A DNA stretch of 30,467 bases from a virus. A program made the translations under genes and the position numbers. Where the stretch lies: the IMG/VR virus record IMGVR_UViG_3300025117_000188, positions 1 through 30,467 of that record, one strand, 5' to 3'. The notes under the pieces are model-generated. The model was not told where the DNA came from. It was given only the letters and a program-made list of their open reading frames with translations, and ran no database searches. How positions within the stretch are numbered: the first letter of the stretch is position 1; each line of letters begins with the position of its first letter. Of the stretch, positions 6,489 to 15,148 are shown one piece after another.

Positions 6489-6657
6489 CATCCTAACAGC
6501 CGCGCTTTTTGTCATCTTTCTTCTTACGTCACCACACCCCGTTCTCTTCGTAATCATGGTTCCCATCCTCATGGTGACGATTCACGCTCGGCTCTGGATT
6601 GTGTTTGGGCTACCGCATCGGAGGCGAGACGGGAGAAGAAGGGGTCTCCATGGCTAA
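6481..6657 (+). CDS. Small two-span membrane protein
   Basis: A 58-residue protein from the ATG at 6481 (MLDILTAALFVIFLL); the frame opens at 6448, but that start would overlap the previous gene by 41 bases with no better ribosome site. Two hydrophobic helices (LDILTAALFVIFLL and VLFVIMVPILMVTIHARLWIVF) are followed by an Arg-rich tail. It overlaps the previous gene by 8 bases and the next by 8. It is a second holin or antiholin candidate next to 6243-6488. Confidence 0.5.
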   Translation: MLDILTAALFVIFLLTSPHPVLFVIMVPILMVTIHARLWIVFGLPHRRRDGRRRGLHG

Positions 6658-7165
6658 ATTCAGTAGGAAGAAAGGAAAAACACGAGGTGCGGGGGAACTT
6701 CCCCGCGATTTCGTGGACCCCATGCCCGGAGCGGTTCGCAACCCAAACGACCTCCCTCCCGGTGAAGAATTGTCACCAGGCGCTCACGTTGCCGCCATGG
6801 TGGATCGAATGCGCTGCATGCTGGACAAGGCCTCTCCCGATGCTCTCTTCGCCTTGCGGATACTCTATTGCCTCGATTCTCCCACGGAGACGCATACTCG
6901 AGAATGGGCCATGGACACCGTGCGCCAGATCGCTGGAGGGTACGAGCTGGGAAACCTGTTCATTAAGGTAGTGGGCGGAACGATTGATTTCCGGGACCGC
7001 GAGTATATTCTTCCGAAAACGCCCAGGGCGCAGAAAATCGACGTTAACGGCAATCTACAGCTTGCGGCGCTCTTGGACAACATTGACGGAACCACGAGGG
7101 GGCTTCCTTCCGAACAGCAGTCCTGGCCGGATGAACATGAGGATGGAACTGGAGACGAAGAATGA
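6650..7165 (+). CDS. Hypothetical protein (possible terminase small subunit)
   Basis: A 171-residue protein from the ATG at 6650 (MAKFSRKKGKT), with GAAGAAGGGG upstream; the frame opens at 6599. A basic N-terminus, a central helical domain (HVAAMVDRMRCMLDKASPDALFALRILYCL...) and an acidic C-tail (DEHEDGTGDEE) are seen. Size, basic start, acidic tail and position just ahead of the large terminase fit a small terminase, but no DNA-binding motif is certain and the endolysin gene lies between. It overlaps the endolysin start by 4 bases. Confidence 0.4.
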   Translation: MAKFSRKKGKTRGAGELPRDFVDPMPGAVRNPNDLPPGEELSPGAHVAAMVDRMRCMLDKASPDALFALRILYCLDSPTETHTREWAMDTVRQIAGGYELGNLFIKVVGGTIDFRDREYILPKTPRAQKIDVNGNLQLAALLDNIDGTTRGLPSEQQSWPDEHEDGTGDEE

Positions 7166-7641
7166 CAGAGACAGAGAAGAAAAGCAGCAGCGACGCGATG
7201 GGAATCTTCGAATCCTTGAGCGACGTGGAGTTACTGACTCTCTGTCTGTGGGGAGAAGCTCGCGGAGAACCCGCTATCGGAAAGCTCGCGGTGGCGCACG
7301 TCGTTCTGAACCGAGCGGCGGCCCCGTGCTGGTGGGGGAAGACCATAAAAGAAGTGATCCTGAAGCCGAAGCAGTTTTCGTGCTTCAACGCCAACGACCT
7401 CAACCGGCATCGCCTCGAGCACCAAGTCAATTCCGGATACTACGATCCGGCATGCCTGGCCGTGGCCCAGCTCGCTCTCTCTGGTAAGACGGAAGATCCG
7501 ACAGGCGGCGGGGCAACGCATTATTGTACCGTGGATTGCCGCCCTTCCTGGGAATCCGAGATGGAGTTTCTTGTCCGCATAAATCGACATCGTTTTTTTC
7601 GGGCCAAGACCAAGACCAGTGCGACGAAAGCCGGGAGATGA
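7162..7641 (+). CDS. SleB-type cell wall hydrolase (endolysin)
   Basis: A 159-residue enzyme with hallmarks of the SleB/Hydrolase_2 family: LWGEARGEPAIGKLAVAHVVLNR (about 29-51, with Glu32 as likely catalytic acid), QFSCFN (71-76) and GGGATHYC (115-122). Family members cleave peptidoglycan glycan strands as lytic transglycosylases or glucosaminidases. There is no signal peptide, so it would need a holin to reach the wall; candidate holins lie at 6243-6657. It overlaps the preceding gene (ATGA) and sits 3 bases before the terminase gene. Length matches a single-domain phage endolysin without a binding domain. Confidence 0.88.
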   Translation: MTETEKKSSSDAMGIFESLSDVELLTLCLWGEARGEPAIGKLAVAHVVLNRAAAPCWWGKTIKEVILKPKQFSCFNANDLNRHRLEHQVNSGYYDPACLAVAQLALSGKTEDPTGGGATHYCTVDCRPSWESEMEFLVRINRHRFFRAKTKTSATKAGR

Positions 7642-7644
7642 TTC

Positions 7645-9213
7645 GTGTCATTCACCGCGCCGCAGTTGACGAACGAAGCCGCTCCAGTCTCCTTCATCAA
7701 GGAGCACGACCCGCGCCTCGGCAGCCAGTATTGGCGGCTGAATCACCTCTACCACATCAAGAACAAGAAAGGGAAACGCCAGCGATTCAGGATGAATCAG
7801 AGGCAATTCCGCCTTCTTCGTGATTTATGGTATCGGAATATCGTCGATAAATCGCGTCAGCACGGCATCACAACGGCCTGCTGTATCTTCTTCCTGGATT
7901 GCTGTCTGTTCAACAAATGTGTGTCGTCGGGCATCATCGCCCACACAAGGTCCGCGGTCACCAAGCTGTTCGAGGATAAGGTCCGGTTTCCCTACGAGAA
8001 CCTTCCGGAGTGGTTGAGGACCGCAATCCCACCGGATAAGTCCGACTCGAAGAACGAGCTCCATTTCGCCAACGACTCATCTATCCGGGTCGGGACCGAA
8101 ATGCGGTCGGCGAACCTTCAGTATCTGCTCATCAGCGAGTTCGGGAAGATCTGTTCCAAGTATCCCGAGAAGGCTACCGAAATCGTGGCCGGCGCGCTCG
8201 CTACCGTGCAGGTTGGCCAGGTGATCATCATCGAGTCCACGGCCGAGGGCGCGTTCGGGCATTTCTACGAGTATTGCGAGCGAGCGCGCAAGCTTCAACT
8301 CTCTGGGAAGCGGCTGACTCAACTTGATTGGAAGTTGTTCTTCTTTGCGTGGTGGCAGGACCCGGAGAATCGGCTCACCGATGAAGATGCCAAGATCACG
8401 CCCATCCCGGCAAAGCTGGGCGAATACTTGGCCGAGAAGGAAAAGCAGCTCGAGGTCAAATTCACCCATGCTCAGAAGGCGTGGTACTTAAAACAGAAAG
8501 AAGACCTCGGGCACAAGATCAAGTCGGAGCACCCCACCACCTACGAGGAATCGTTTGAAAAGCAGGTCGAAGGCGCGTTCTGGGCCGAGGAAACTTCAAA
8601 GGTGCGCGCGGATGGAAGGTTGTGCCGGGTTCCCTATCAGTCGAATTTGCTTGTGGATACGTGGTGGGACTTGGGCCTCGACGGCTACACGGTCATCTGG
8701 TTCACTCAGACCGTGCTGAAAGAGATTCACGTCATAGATTTCTTCTTCGCCAACGAAGGTGGGTGGCAGCTTTATGCGGACGTGCTGAAAGAGCGCGGGT
8801 ATCGCTACGGGACTCATCACGGCCCTCACGACATTGACACTCGGATCTTTGACGAAACGGCTAGGACCAGGAAGCAGGTAGCGGCCGGCGTCGGTATCAA
8901 GTTCGAAACGGTCCCAAGGGTACAGAGCAAGGCCGATGCGATAGATGCGGCCCGCGTGATTATGTCCCTGTGTTGGTTCGACCACGGGAAGTGCGAGGAA
9001 GGCTTCCTCATGCTGGAGAATTACCGGCGCAAATGGAACGAGGCCATGCAGCAGTATCTGAAAGAACCGGTCGGGGATGCGAATTGTCACGCCGCCGACG
9101 CCTTTCAGACACTCGCCATGGGGCACAAGTTTGACAGCCTGGCGGACGCTGGTATGTTGACGCATCAGGCCGTTTCCGCGGCAGCAAAGCCGTTCAAGGT
9201 TGCGAGGATGTGA
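7645..9213 (+). CDS. terL: Terminase large subunit
   Basis: A 522-residue DNA-packaging motor that translocates genome into the prohead and cuts concatemers. The start is GTG at 7645, three bases after the endolysin stop. A degenerate Walker A-like SRQHGITT lies at 70-77, Walker B-like YLLISEFG with Glu165 at 160-167, and a coupling motif IIIESTAEG near 194-202. The C-terminal nuclease shows D342 in WWDLGLD, HGPHD (392-396) and HAADA (482-486), the spaced acidic residues of an RNase H fold. It is complete for the family. Downstream is the portal, the usual order. The class (cohesive, headful or terminal repeat) cannot be judged from motifs alone. Confidence 0.92.
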   Translation: MSFTAPQLTNEAAPVSFIKEHDPRLGSQYWRLNHLYHIKNKKGKRQRFRMNQRQFRLLRDLWYRNIVDKSRQHGITTACCIFFLDCCLFNKCVSSGIIAHTRSAVTKLFEDKVRFPYENLPEWLRTAIPPDKSDSKNELHFANDSSIRVGTEMRSANLQYLLISEFGKICSKYPEKATEIVAGALATVQVGQVIIIESTAEGAFGHFYEYCERARKLQLSGKRLTQLDWKLFFFAWWQDPENRLTDEDAKITPIPAKLGEYLAEKEKQLEVKFTHAQKAWYLKQKEDLGHKIKSEHPTTYEESFEKQVEGAFWAEETSKVRADGRLCRVPYQSNLLVDTWWDLGLDGYTVIWFTQTVLKEIHVIDFFFANEGGWQLYADVLKERGYRYGTHHGPHDIDTRIFDETARTRKQVAAGVGIKFETVPRVQSKADAIDAARVIMSLCWFDHGKCEEGFLMLENYRRKWNEAMQQYLKEPVGDANCHAADAFQTLAMGHKFDSLADAGMLTHQAVSAAAKPFKVARM

Positions 9214-9265
9214 TTGTGATGCACACGAATATGATCTTCGAATCGAACCATGAAGAAGGAGCACC

Positions 9266-11581
9266 ATGAACGGAACAGGCGGCGGGCTCATGCGATCCTT
9301 TCCTCCCATGCCCACGGCATATCCACCCTATTCCCCGCCGCGACAGCAGTCCTCTCAGCAGCCGCTCATGCGTTTCGTCCCGAATGCGGAGCTGGACTAC
9401 AACGCCCGCATGCAGGCGGCAGCCGACCGCGTGCAGTCTCAGCCGCACATCCTTTCCATTGGTGCGCATATTCGGAGATGTTGGGATTCGGCGAGAAACG
9501 CCAAGCAACAGACCATCCAGCCGCGTCTTCTTCAATGTCTTCGCCAGCGCCTGGGCGAGTATGAGGACGACGAGCTTGCGCGAATCAGGCAGCGGGGCGG
9601 CTCTGAAATCTTCATCATGCTCACTCGGGTAAAATGCTCGGCTCTCGAGAGTTGGTGCCGGGACATCCTTCGCCCGCCAGGCGGGAAGCCATGGGACCTC
9701 AGCGCGACACCCATTCCTCAGCTCAGCCCCCAGATTGAAGAGCAAATCGCCATCCAAGCGCAGCGCGATATCATGGACGCTGGCGCGCCCATCTCAAGCG
9801 AAGAGTTGAAGTCAAGGATCGACAAGCTCAAGGATGCCCTCTCTTCCAGGTATGACGAGGAAGGGAAGAAGCGCGCCGCGCGGCTTGCCGAGAAGGTTGA
9901 CGACGATTTCAAGGAAGGCGGGTGGTATCAGGCGCTTGATTCCGTTCTCTATGATCTGGCGACATTTCCCACGGCGTTCATGAAGGGGCCGACCATCCGA
10001 CGCCGCGCCCGCATCGTGTGGGATTATTCGCAAAGTCTCATGTCCCCGGAGATGCGTGTCGAGCAGAAGCTCGTGAAGGAGTATGACCGTGTTTCACCAT
10101 TTGACATCTTTCCATCGCCTGGAGCCCGAACCCTGCAAGACGGCTTCCTTCTTGAGCGGGATACTATTTCTCGGAATGAGTTGTCAGCCCTGCGAGGCAC
10201 TCCCGGTTACAACACGGAGCAGATTGACGCCGTGCTCAACGCCTACGGCGAAACCGGTTACCGAGAATGGGACTACCAGGACCAGGAGCGAGCGCGGATA
10301 GAAAGCCGCGAGGACGAGTTCAACAGCGACCCGGAAGGGAAGATGGACTCCCTCATTTTCTGGGGCTCGTGCCAAGGGAAACTTCTTACCGAGTGGGGCT
10401 TGAAAGATTACGTCTCTTCCGTGAAGCGACCGGGGGCGATGGTCATCACCACCGAGCCTATCGAACCAACGAAGGAATACCAGATTTGCGCCAGAAGCAT
10501 CGGAAGTTTTGTCATTAAGGCCATGATTAATCCCAATCCCCTGGGAGAGCGTCCATACTATTCGTGCTGCTTTGAGAATGTCCCCGGCTCGATCTGGGGG
10601 AAGGCGCTACCGGAGGCCATGCGGAGCGAGCAGTATATGTGCAATGCTGCGGCGCGGGCAGCGGTCAACAATCTTGGAATTGCCTCCGGTCCTATGGTGG
10701 CCGTGGATTCGAGTCGCCTTCTTCCCAATGAGAATTCCAGAGAAATCTATCCGTGGAAGGTGTGGGAGTTTCTGAAAGACCCGTCAGGCAACAACAAGCT
10801 TCCCATTGAGTTTTTTAGTCCCAGTCCAATGATCGAGATGCTCTTAAAAGTGTTCGACTACTGGGCGAAGCAGGCCGGAGAGTCGTCGGGGATTCCGAAC
10901 TACGTGTACGGCATGTCCGAGGGGAGCGGGGCCGCGCGCACGGCGTCCGGGCTTTCCATGCTCATGAATGCGGCCGGCAAGGGCATCAAGTCCGTGATCT
11001 TCCACATTGACGATGGGATCATCATCCCTTCGGTCAGAAACCACGCCCACCACGTCATGCTTCACGACCCCGAGCCGCGACTCAAGGGTGATGTGTTCGT
11101 CGTTCCTCGAGGCTCGACGGCCCTGATCGTCGAGGAGCAACGGCAGATCCGCCTGAACGAGTTCATGGCGATTGCTCTCCGGTCTCCGATCATCCTGGAC
11201 ATTCTCGGGCGCCCGGCCGTGGCCGAGCTGGTGAAGGAGGCAGTGAAGAGCCTCGACATCGACCTCTCCGGGCTTATCCCCGACGATGAGCAGGTGCAGG
11301 CGCAGGAGGAGCAGCAGAAGGTGGTGGCCATGCTTGGGGTACTCTCCAATGCCTTCGGGATTCCCATGGAGGCCATGGCTCAGGTTTTGATGCAGGCATC
11401 ACAGCAGCAGGGTGGGCAAGGCGGCGGAAGTGCCGGCCCTGGTGGCGTGGGTGGTGCCATGGGCGGTGGTGGGAACGGCGCGGCCGGGCCTCCGCAAATC
11501 CCGGTTGACGCGAACGGCGGAGGGTTCCGTAACAGCGGGGCCGACTTTCAATCCATGATCGCGCGGCAAGGAGCGATGTGA
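9266..11581 (+). CDS. Portal (head-tail connector) protein
   Basis: A 771-residue portal, the dodecameric ring at one vertex through which DNA is packaged and ejected. Start ATG 9266 follows AAGAAGGAGCACC. Support comes from its place directly after TerL, its length, the central PFDIFPSP and PNYVYGMSEGSGAARTASGL segments with a following long helix typical of podoviral portals, and DVFVVPRGSTAL near the crown. The C-terminus (about 705-750) is Gly-rich with Gln, then IPVDANGGGFRNSG. At this size it is nearer P22-like or similar long portals than the short T7 type. It is followed by a small gene one base away. Confidence 0.88.
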   Translation: MNGTGGGLMRSFPPMPTAYPPYSPPRQQSSQQPLMRFVPNAELDYNARMQAAADRVQSQPHILSIGAHIRRCWDSARNAKQQTIQPRLLQCLRQRLGEYEDDELARIRQRGGSEIFIMLTRVKCSALESWCRDILRPPGGKPWDLSATPIPQLSPQIEEQIAIQAQRDIMDAGAPISSEELKSRIDKLKDALSSRYDEEGKKRAARLAEKVDDDFKEGGWYQALDSVLYDLATFPTAFMKGPTIRRRARIVWDYSQSLMSPEMRVEQKLVKEYDRVSPFDIFPSPGARTLQDGFLLERDTISRNELSALRGTPGYNTEQIDAVLNAYGETGYREWDYQDQERARIESREDEFNSDPEGKMDSLIFWGSCQGKLLTEWGLKDYVSSVKRPGAMVITTEPIEPTKEYQICARSIGSFVIKAMINPNPLGERPYYSCCFENVPGSIWGKALPEAMRSEQYMCNAAARAAVNNLGIASGPMVAVDSSRLLPNENSREIYPWKVWEFLKDPSGNNKLPIEFFSPSPMIEMLLKVFDYWAKQAGESSGIPNYVYGMSEGSGAARTASGLSMLMNAAGKGIKSVIFHIDDGIIIPSVRNHAHHVMLHDPEPRLKGDVFVVPRGSTALIVEEQRQIRLNEFMAIALRSPIILDILGRPAVAELVKEAVKSLDIDLSGLIPDDEQVQAQEEQQKVVAMLGVLSNAFGIPMEAMAQVLMQASQQQGGQGGGSAGPGGVGGAMGGGGNGAAGPPQIPVDANGGGFRNSGADFQSMIARQGAM

Positions 11582-11582
11582 A

Positions 11583-11930
11583 ATGACGATGCTACAGCAA
11601 CCGCGGCTGCCGACCATGGACGATGAGCCGCTCTACTGCATCCAGCAACCAAATCCCCACGAGGAAGGCGGGCGTCGACTCCTGATCGCTATGAGCGTGC
11701 TTTCCACGAACCCGGACTACCTGGCCGTGCTGCGATGGCTCGGGGCGGAATTCGAGGCGGCGTCCCGTAAGTGCATCGGCTACAGCGGGGACGCGCTTCC
11801 TCGGGCGCAGGGGGCGGCGCAGATATTGTCCGACATCCTTAAGATCCAGATCATGGCGTCCGATGTTCTGCGGGCGGCCAGCAGCAGCGCCAGCAGCAGC
11901 GCGGCAACTTCCCAGCAAAGGCGGCCTTGA
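11583..11930 (+). CDS. Hypothetical virion-module protein, 115 aa
   Basis: A 115-residue protein starting MTMLQQPRLPTMDDEP, one base after the portal stop with AAGGAG in the end of the portal gene. Helical middle (LLIAMSVLSTNPDYLAVLRWLGAEFEAASRKC) and a Ser/Ala-rich tail. Coupled translation with the portal suggests a structural or assembly role; no family recognised. Confidence 0.55.
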   Translation: MTMLQQPRLPTMDDEPLYCIQQPNPHEEGGRRLLIAMSVLSTNPDYLAVLRWLGAEFEAASRKCIGYSGDALPRAQGAAQILSDILKIQIMASDVLRAASSSASSSAATSQQRRP

Positions 11931-12003
11931 AAAGGAGGGGCCGATCCACATACACGAAAAAGAGCTATCAACTCACAACATTTTCCATGAAGGAGCATAC
12001 GAA

Positions 12004-13740
12004 ATGAAAGACAGCACGCGGCGCAACATCGGGAAGGGCCTCACTCTCTTCCTGGGGATTGTTTGTTTTCTGGGCATCACGGCGGCGGCTCGACAAGAGC
12101 TTCCCATCTTCAAGGCATTGATCGAGGCCGGCGGCAGTATCGTGTGGGAAGGGGCGACCAGAAATGCTTTCCAGACCACGTTTGCCGTCGTGGATCCCAC
12201 GGCCGACCACACCATTACGTTCCCCAATTCTACGGGGACGGTGGCGCTCAATCCGGCGGCCGGTAGTATCGAATTCGAGGGAACCACGGCGAATGATTTT
12301 GAAACGACCCTTGCCGTGACTGATCCCACCGCCGACAGGACCGTGACCATTCCAAACGCCTCCGGAACGGTCGTTCTTTCCACGCTTGCTACCAACGCCC
12401 CCGATGCGGCAAACTCGGTTACGGGCGCTTCCAATACTCTCCTGTGGGAAGGGACCGGGGTTGACGCTCACGAAATCGCTCTTGACGCAGCCAATGCCAC
12501 GGCTGATGTGATCTATCGCATGGCCGATGCAGCGGCAGGGACGTATGGCTTCATGTCGTCCACGCTTGCGACCAACGCTCCCGATATAGCCAACAGCGTA
12601 ACGGGCGGAACGAACTCCCTTATTTTTGAGGGATCGGGCGTGGATGCCTTCGAGCACACCATCATCGGCACGAATCCTACGGTAGGCGATCAGGTGTGGA
12701 CCATGCCCGACTTCGCCGTGGCCGTAACCGGTGCGTTCATGTTTTCTTCTCTGGCTACCAACGGGCCGGATATCGCCAACAGCGTGACCGGTGGGACAAA
12801 TTCCCTCATCTTCGAAGGCGCTACGGCCGATGCTTACGAGACCACGGTGACGCCCACCGATCCCACGGCTGACAGAACCATTACCATTCCCAATGCTACG
12901 GGAACGGTTGTGCTTACTCCATCTACCGTGGACATCACTGCTTCCGCCGATACTACGGGTGGCAACGCAGGGGCCAAAACGGAGTTCATCGGTCTACCGC
13001 GCATCATGAACGTAGGTATCGGTACCATGGTGAACGGGACCACGCAGACCGTACTCACCGATATTGGAGATTCCGAGACTCCTGCAACCGACTGGACCGC
13101 AGTTGACGGCGATACTGTCATGTCGAATGACTCCGCCATCTACAGGCAGGGCACGGCGTCCTTGAAAATGGCCGTCGCGGCTACGGCCGATGCGACCGAT
13201 GGGTGTACCAATGCCTTGGCCTCGGGTGACCAGGATTGGACCGATGACGAAGCTCTCGGTATGTGGATTTACACCGACAAGGCATTGGAAGCAGGGGACC
13301 TCATTCTCCAAATCCACGATGTAACGGCGGCCGGCGGATTCACCGCTGTAAATTTTCCTGCCGTTACAGCCAACGCGTGGCAATGGATAGAGTTGGACGT
13401 GACTCTCGGGAACAACAACCTGAAGGACGTCACAACCGATCTGTCCATCGTGCTGAGCGCGGCCGGGGCCGTGCAGGCAGCGGCCGGAGCATTCAACGTC
13501 TACTTCGATTTCATCGTGAAGTGGGACGTGGCTGACGAGGATACGCTTGGGCAAGCCATTCAACAGGACGGTGTTTTGTCCTTGACGATGATTGATGCGA
13601 CGGATTCCGGGGCCACCTCTGCCAACTTGGCGCTCTACACCGACTATTTCGTCCATTACCAGTCCGGGAACGATGCCATTGTTGCAATCTCGGATCAGAG
13701 TGGCGCCGACAAAGTAGGTCTTGCGCTGATTGCGTACTAA
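12004..13740 (+). CDS. Secretory-type repeat protein, putative virion/adhesin protein
   Basis: A 578-residue protein. Start ATG 12004 follows AAGGAGCATACGAA and gives a classic signal peptide (basic RRNIGKG, hydrophobic LTLFLGIVCFLGITAAA, residues 1-29); the frame opens at 11863 but would overlap the previous gene. Residues 45-307 contain five imperfect repeats of about 40 residues with the pattern S-I/L-x-W/F-EG...A-E/Q-TT...DPTADRT-IT-IPN-GTV. This repeat type is known from phage structural proteins. The C-terminal 250 residues look like a jelly-roll or carbohydrate-binding fold (GTASLKMAV...GMWIYTD...NVYFDFIVKWD) plus a small end domain. A signal peptide on a virion protein is unusual. Confidence 0.7.
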   Translation: MKDSTRRNIGKGLTLFLGIVCFLGITAAARQELPIFKALIEAGGSIVWEGATRNAFQTTFAVVDPTADHTITFPNSTGTVALNPAAGSIEFEGTTANDFETTLAVTDPTADRTVTIPNASGTVVLSTLATNAPDAANSVTGASNTLLWEGTGVDAHEIALDAANATADVIYRMADAAAGTYGFMSSTLATNAPDIANSVTGGTNSLIFEGSGVDAFEHTIIGTNPTVGDQVWTMPDFAVAVTGAFMFSSLATNGPDIANSVTGGTNSLIFEGATADAYETTVTPTDPTADRTITIPNATGTVVLTPSTVDITASADTTGGNAGAKTEFIGLPRIMNVGIGTMVNGTTQTVLTDIGDSETPATDWTAVDGDTVMSNDSAIYRQGTASLKMAVAATADATDGCTNALASGDQDWTDDEALGMWIYTDKALEAGDLILQIHDVTAAGGFTAVNFPAVTANAWQWIELDVTLGNNNLKDVTTDLSIVLSAAGAVQAAAGAFNVYFDFIVKWDVADEDTLGQAIQQDGVLSLTMIDATDSGATSANLALYTDYFVHYQSGNDAIVAISDQSGADKVGLALIAY

Positions 13741-13748
13741 GGAATACA

Positions 13749-13883
13749 ATGATCGCGCGGTCTAGGGAGAGCTCCCCGAAGAGCCCATTCTCCCGCATGG
13801 GCCTGGCCGTGCGATTTCTTCTTCCTTGTCGGTTCTTTTCCTTCCTCATGGTGGGGATGGGAGGATCTGACGAGATACTTTGA
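13749..13883 (+). CDS. Doubtful small ORF in late spacer
   Basis: A 44-codon frame starting MIARSRESSPKS with a hydrophobic stretch (VRFLLPCRFFSFLMVGMGG). No convincing ribosome site precedes it. The same DNA can fold GCCCAT (13780-13785) with ATGGGC (13794-13799), so it may instead be a spacer hairpin. Recorded because it would otherwise be an unexplained 177-base gap. Confidence 0.15.
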   Translation: MIARSRESSPKSPFSRMGLAVRFLLPCRFFSFLMVGMGGSDEIL

Positions 13884-13917
13884 ATTTCGACTTGCGGGAA
13901 AGACGGGAGAGATGATC

Positions 13918-14730
13918 ATGAGTGACGACAAAGAGCAGGTTACCGAAGACAAGGCACAAGACATCCAACAAGCTGGCCAGGTAGTCAACCCCAACCACAC
14001 AACGGCAGCCCATTTCTCCATCTTCAAGGAAGAGTGCGATTACTGGATCAAGAAGCTCGGACTCCTGGGATACAAGGTGTTCTACCTGCACAAGGACCGG
14101 GACAAGGATGATGAGGATGGCAAGCCTCGAGGATTTGCCAACTACAACGCCAGCGTGATAGGGCGCAATGCGGTCCTGTGTCTCTCCGTTAACTGGGACG
14201 ACGAAGGTTTGCAGGAGCAGCAGGACGGAAGCAAAATCACAGAGGACAAGATCAGGCAATCCGCCTTCCACGAAGTGTGGGAGCTGCTTCTTCACCGGCT
14301 TTTCCACATTGCCAGCAACCGGGCCTACACCGAATTCGATTTCGAGGAAGAGAAGCACAACATCATCCGGACCATGGAGAACGTGGTCTGGGCCGAGGAT
14401 TGGGGGAAGAGGCATCGCAATTCTATCTTCGAGAAACTCGTTCACGATAAACTGAGACCGTTCCAAGAATTTGTTAATAGAGCGGCAGCCTCTGATAAGT
14501 TAAAATACAATCCTTCTCTTAGGCGCCAAGACCGCGACGTCAGGAGGCGAGTTGTCAGGATGGATGAAAACGGCATCATCACCTTGAATACTCGCCGAAT
14601 TCCCGACTGCAAGAAAATCGTATTGATCGGAGGAAGAGGCATTGCCGGAATCGCACATAGAGGAGATTCCATCGAGATATTTTTAAAGAAGAGCAAAGAT
14701 GCCAACGTAAGTGGCCAATCATTGATGTAA
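13918..14730 (+). CDS. Putative HExxE-type metallopeptidase-like protein
   Basis: A 270-residue protein. I prefer ATG 13918 over 13912 because GGGAGAG ends at 13911. The N-terminal 40 residues are polar and Gln-rich. The domain at about 45-160 has CDYWIKKLGLLGYKVFYLH, then AFHEVWELLLHRLFHIASNR, where HEVWE with a His four residues later resembles a zinc-metal-binding helix, followed by EEEKHNIIRTMENVVW. Phage genomes often carry uncharacterised proteins of this plan. The C-terminal 80 residues are basic (RRQDRDVRRRVVR) and their DNA is visibly richer in A+T, which could mark a later addition. Peptidase activity is not shown. It is the last gene before the terminator at 14770. Confidence 0.55.
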   Translation: MSDDKEQVTEDKAQDIQQAGQVVNPNHTTAAHFSIFKEECDYWIKKLGLLGYKVFYLHKDRDKDDEDGKPRGFANYNASVIGRNAVLCLSVNWDDEGLQEQQDGSKITEDKIRQSAFHEVWELLLHRLFHIASNRAYTEFDFEEEKHNIIRTMENVVWAEDWGKRHRNSIFEKLVHDKLRPFQEFVNRAAASDKLKYNPSLRRQDRDVRRRVVRMDENGIITLNTRRIPDCKKIVLIGGRGIAGIAHRGDSIEIFLKKSKDANVSGQSLM

Positions 14731-14769
14731 ATAAGATTTAATCACCACCGCCACAACTCAGCGTTGAAC

Positions 14770-14841
14770 GGCCTAGAAGGAGAGTAATGAGACGAAGGCG
14801 ATAAGGCTTTCGTGTTCTCTCCTTCCAGGCCTTTTATTTTT
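14770..14841 (+). terminator. Strong intrinsic terminator with nested stems
   Basis: GGCCTAGAAGGAGAG (14770-14784) pairs with CTCTCCTTCCAGGCC (14817-14831), one mismatch. Inside, ACGAAGGC (14792-14799) pairs with GCTTTCGT (14806-14813). TTTTATTTTT follows immediately (14832-14841). This ends the terminase-portal transcript before the scaffold-capsid unit. Confidence 0.85.
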
Positions 14842-14855
14842 GGAGGCAGGCAATA

Positions 14856-14878
14856 CGCCCCACGGCGATTATGGGGCG
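14856..14878 (+). terminator. Second small hairpin after the terminator
   Basis: CGCCCCA (14856-14862) pairs perfectly with TGGGGCG (14872-14878) around a 9-base loop, followed by a weak T-run (CTGCTTTTCTT). It may be a back-up terminator or part of the following leader. Confidence 0.35.
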
Positions 14879-15148
14879 CTGCTTTTCTTCCAGCTAAACA
14901 AACAAACTCACCAAGCAACTTTCCACCGTTTCACCTGAACACCAATTAAAGTGAATTGCCATCTCGCACGGAACACCGATCCTTGCGCTCCCGATCGTGG
15001 CGAGCGAACAGGGCACGGCTCCGTGCGATGGCGCAACCCGAGAACACCCGGAAGGCACTGATCTCCTCCAGGCCAGGAACACCGTGACGCGAGCGGCTCC
15101 TCCTGGAAGCGGGATCACGATGCGCCGGACTCTCAAGAAGGAGTAAGT
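14879..15148 (+). other. Untranslated leader before the scaffold gene
   Basis: About 270 bases without a convincing gene. It is GC-rich in its second half and holds several short dyads, for example CGCTC (14986-14990) with GAGCG, and GCACGG/CCGTGC. CACGGAACACCG (14967) and GGAACACCGTGACG (15076-15089) resemble GGAATACCGTGACG in the capsid leader (16608-16621). A promoter is expected here after the terminator at 14841, but I find no good -35/-10 pair. Confidence 0.4.
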
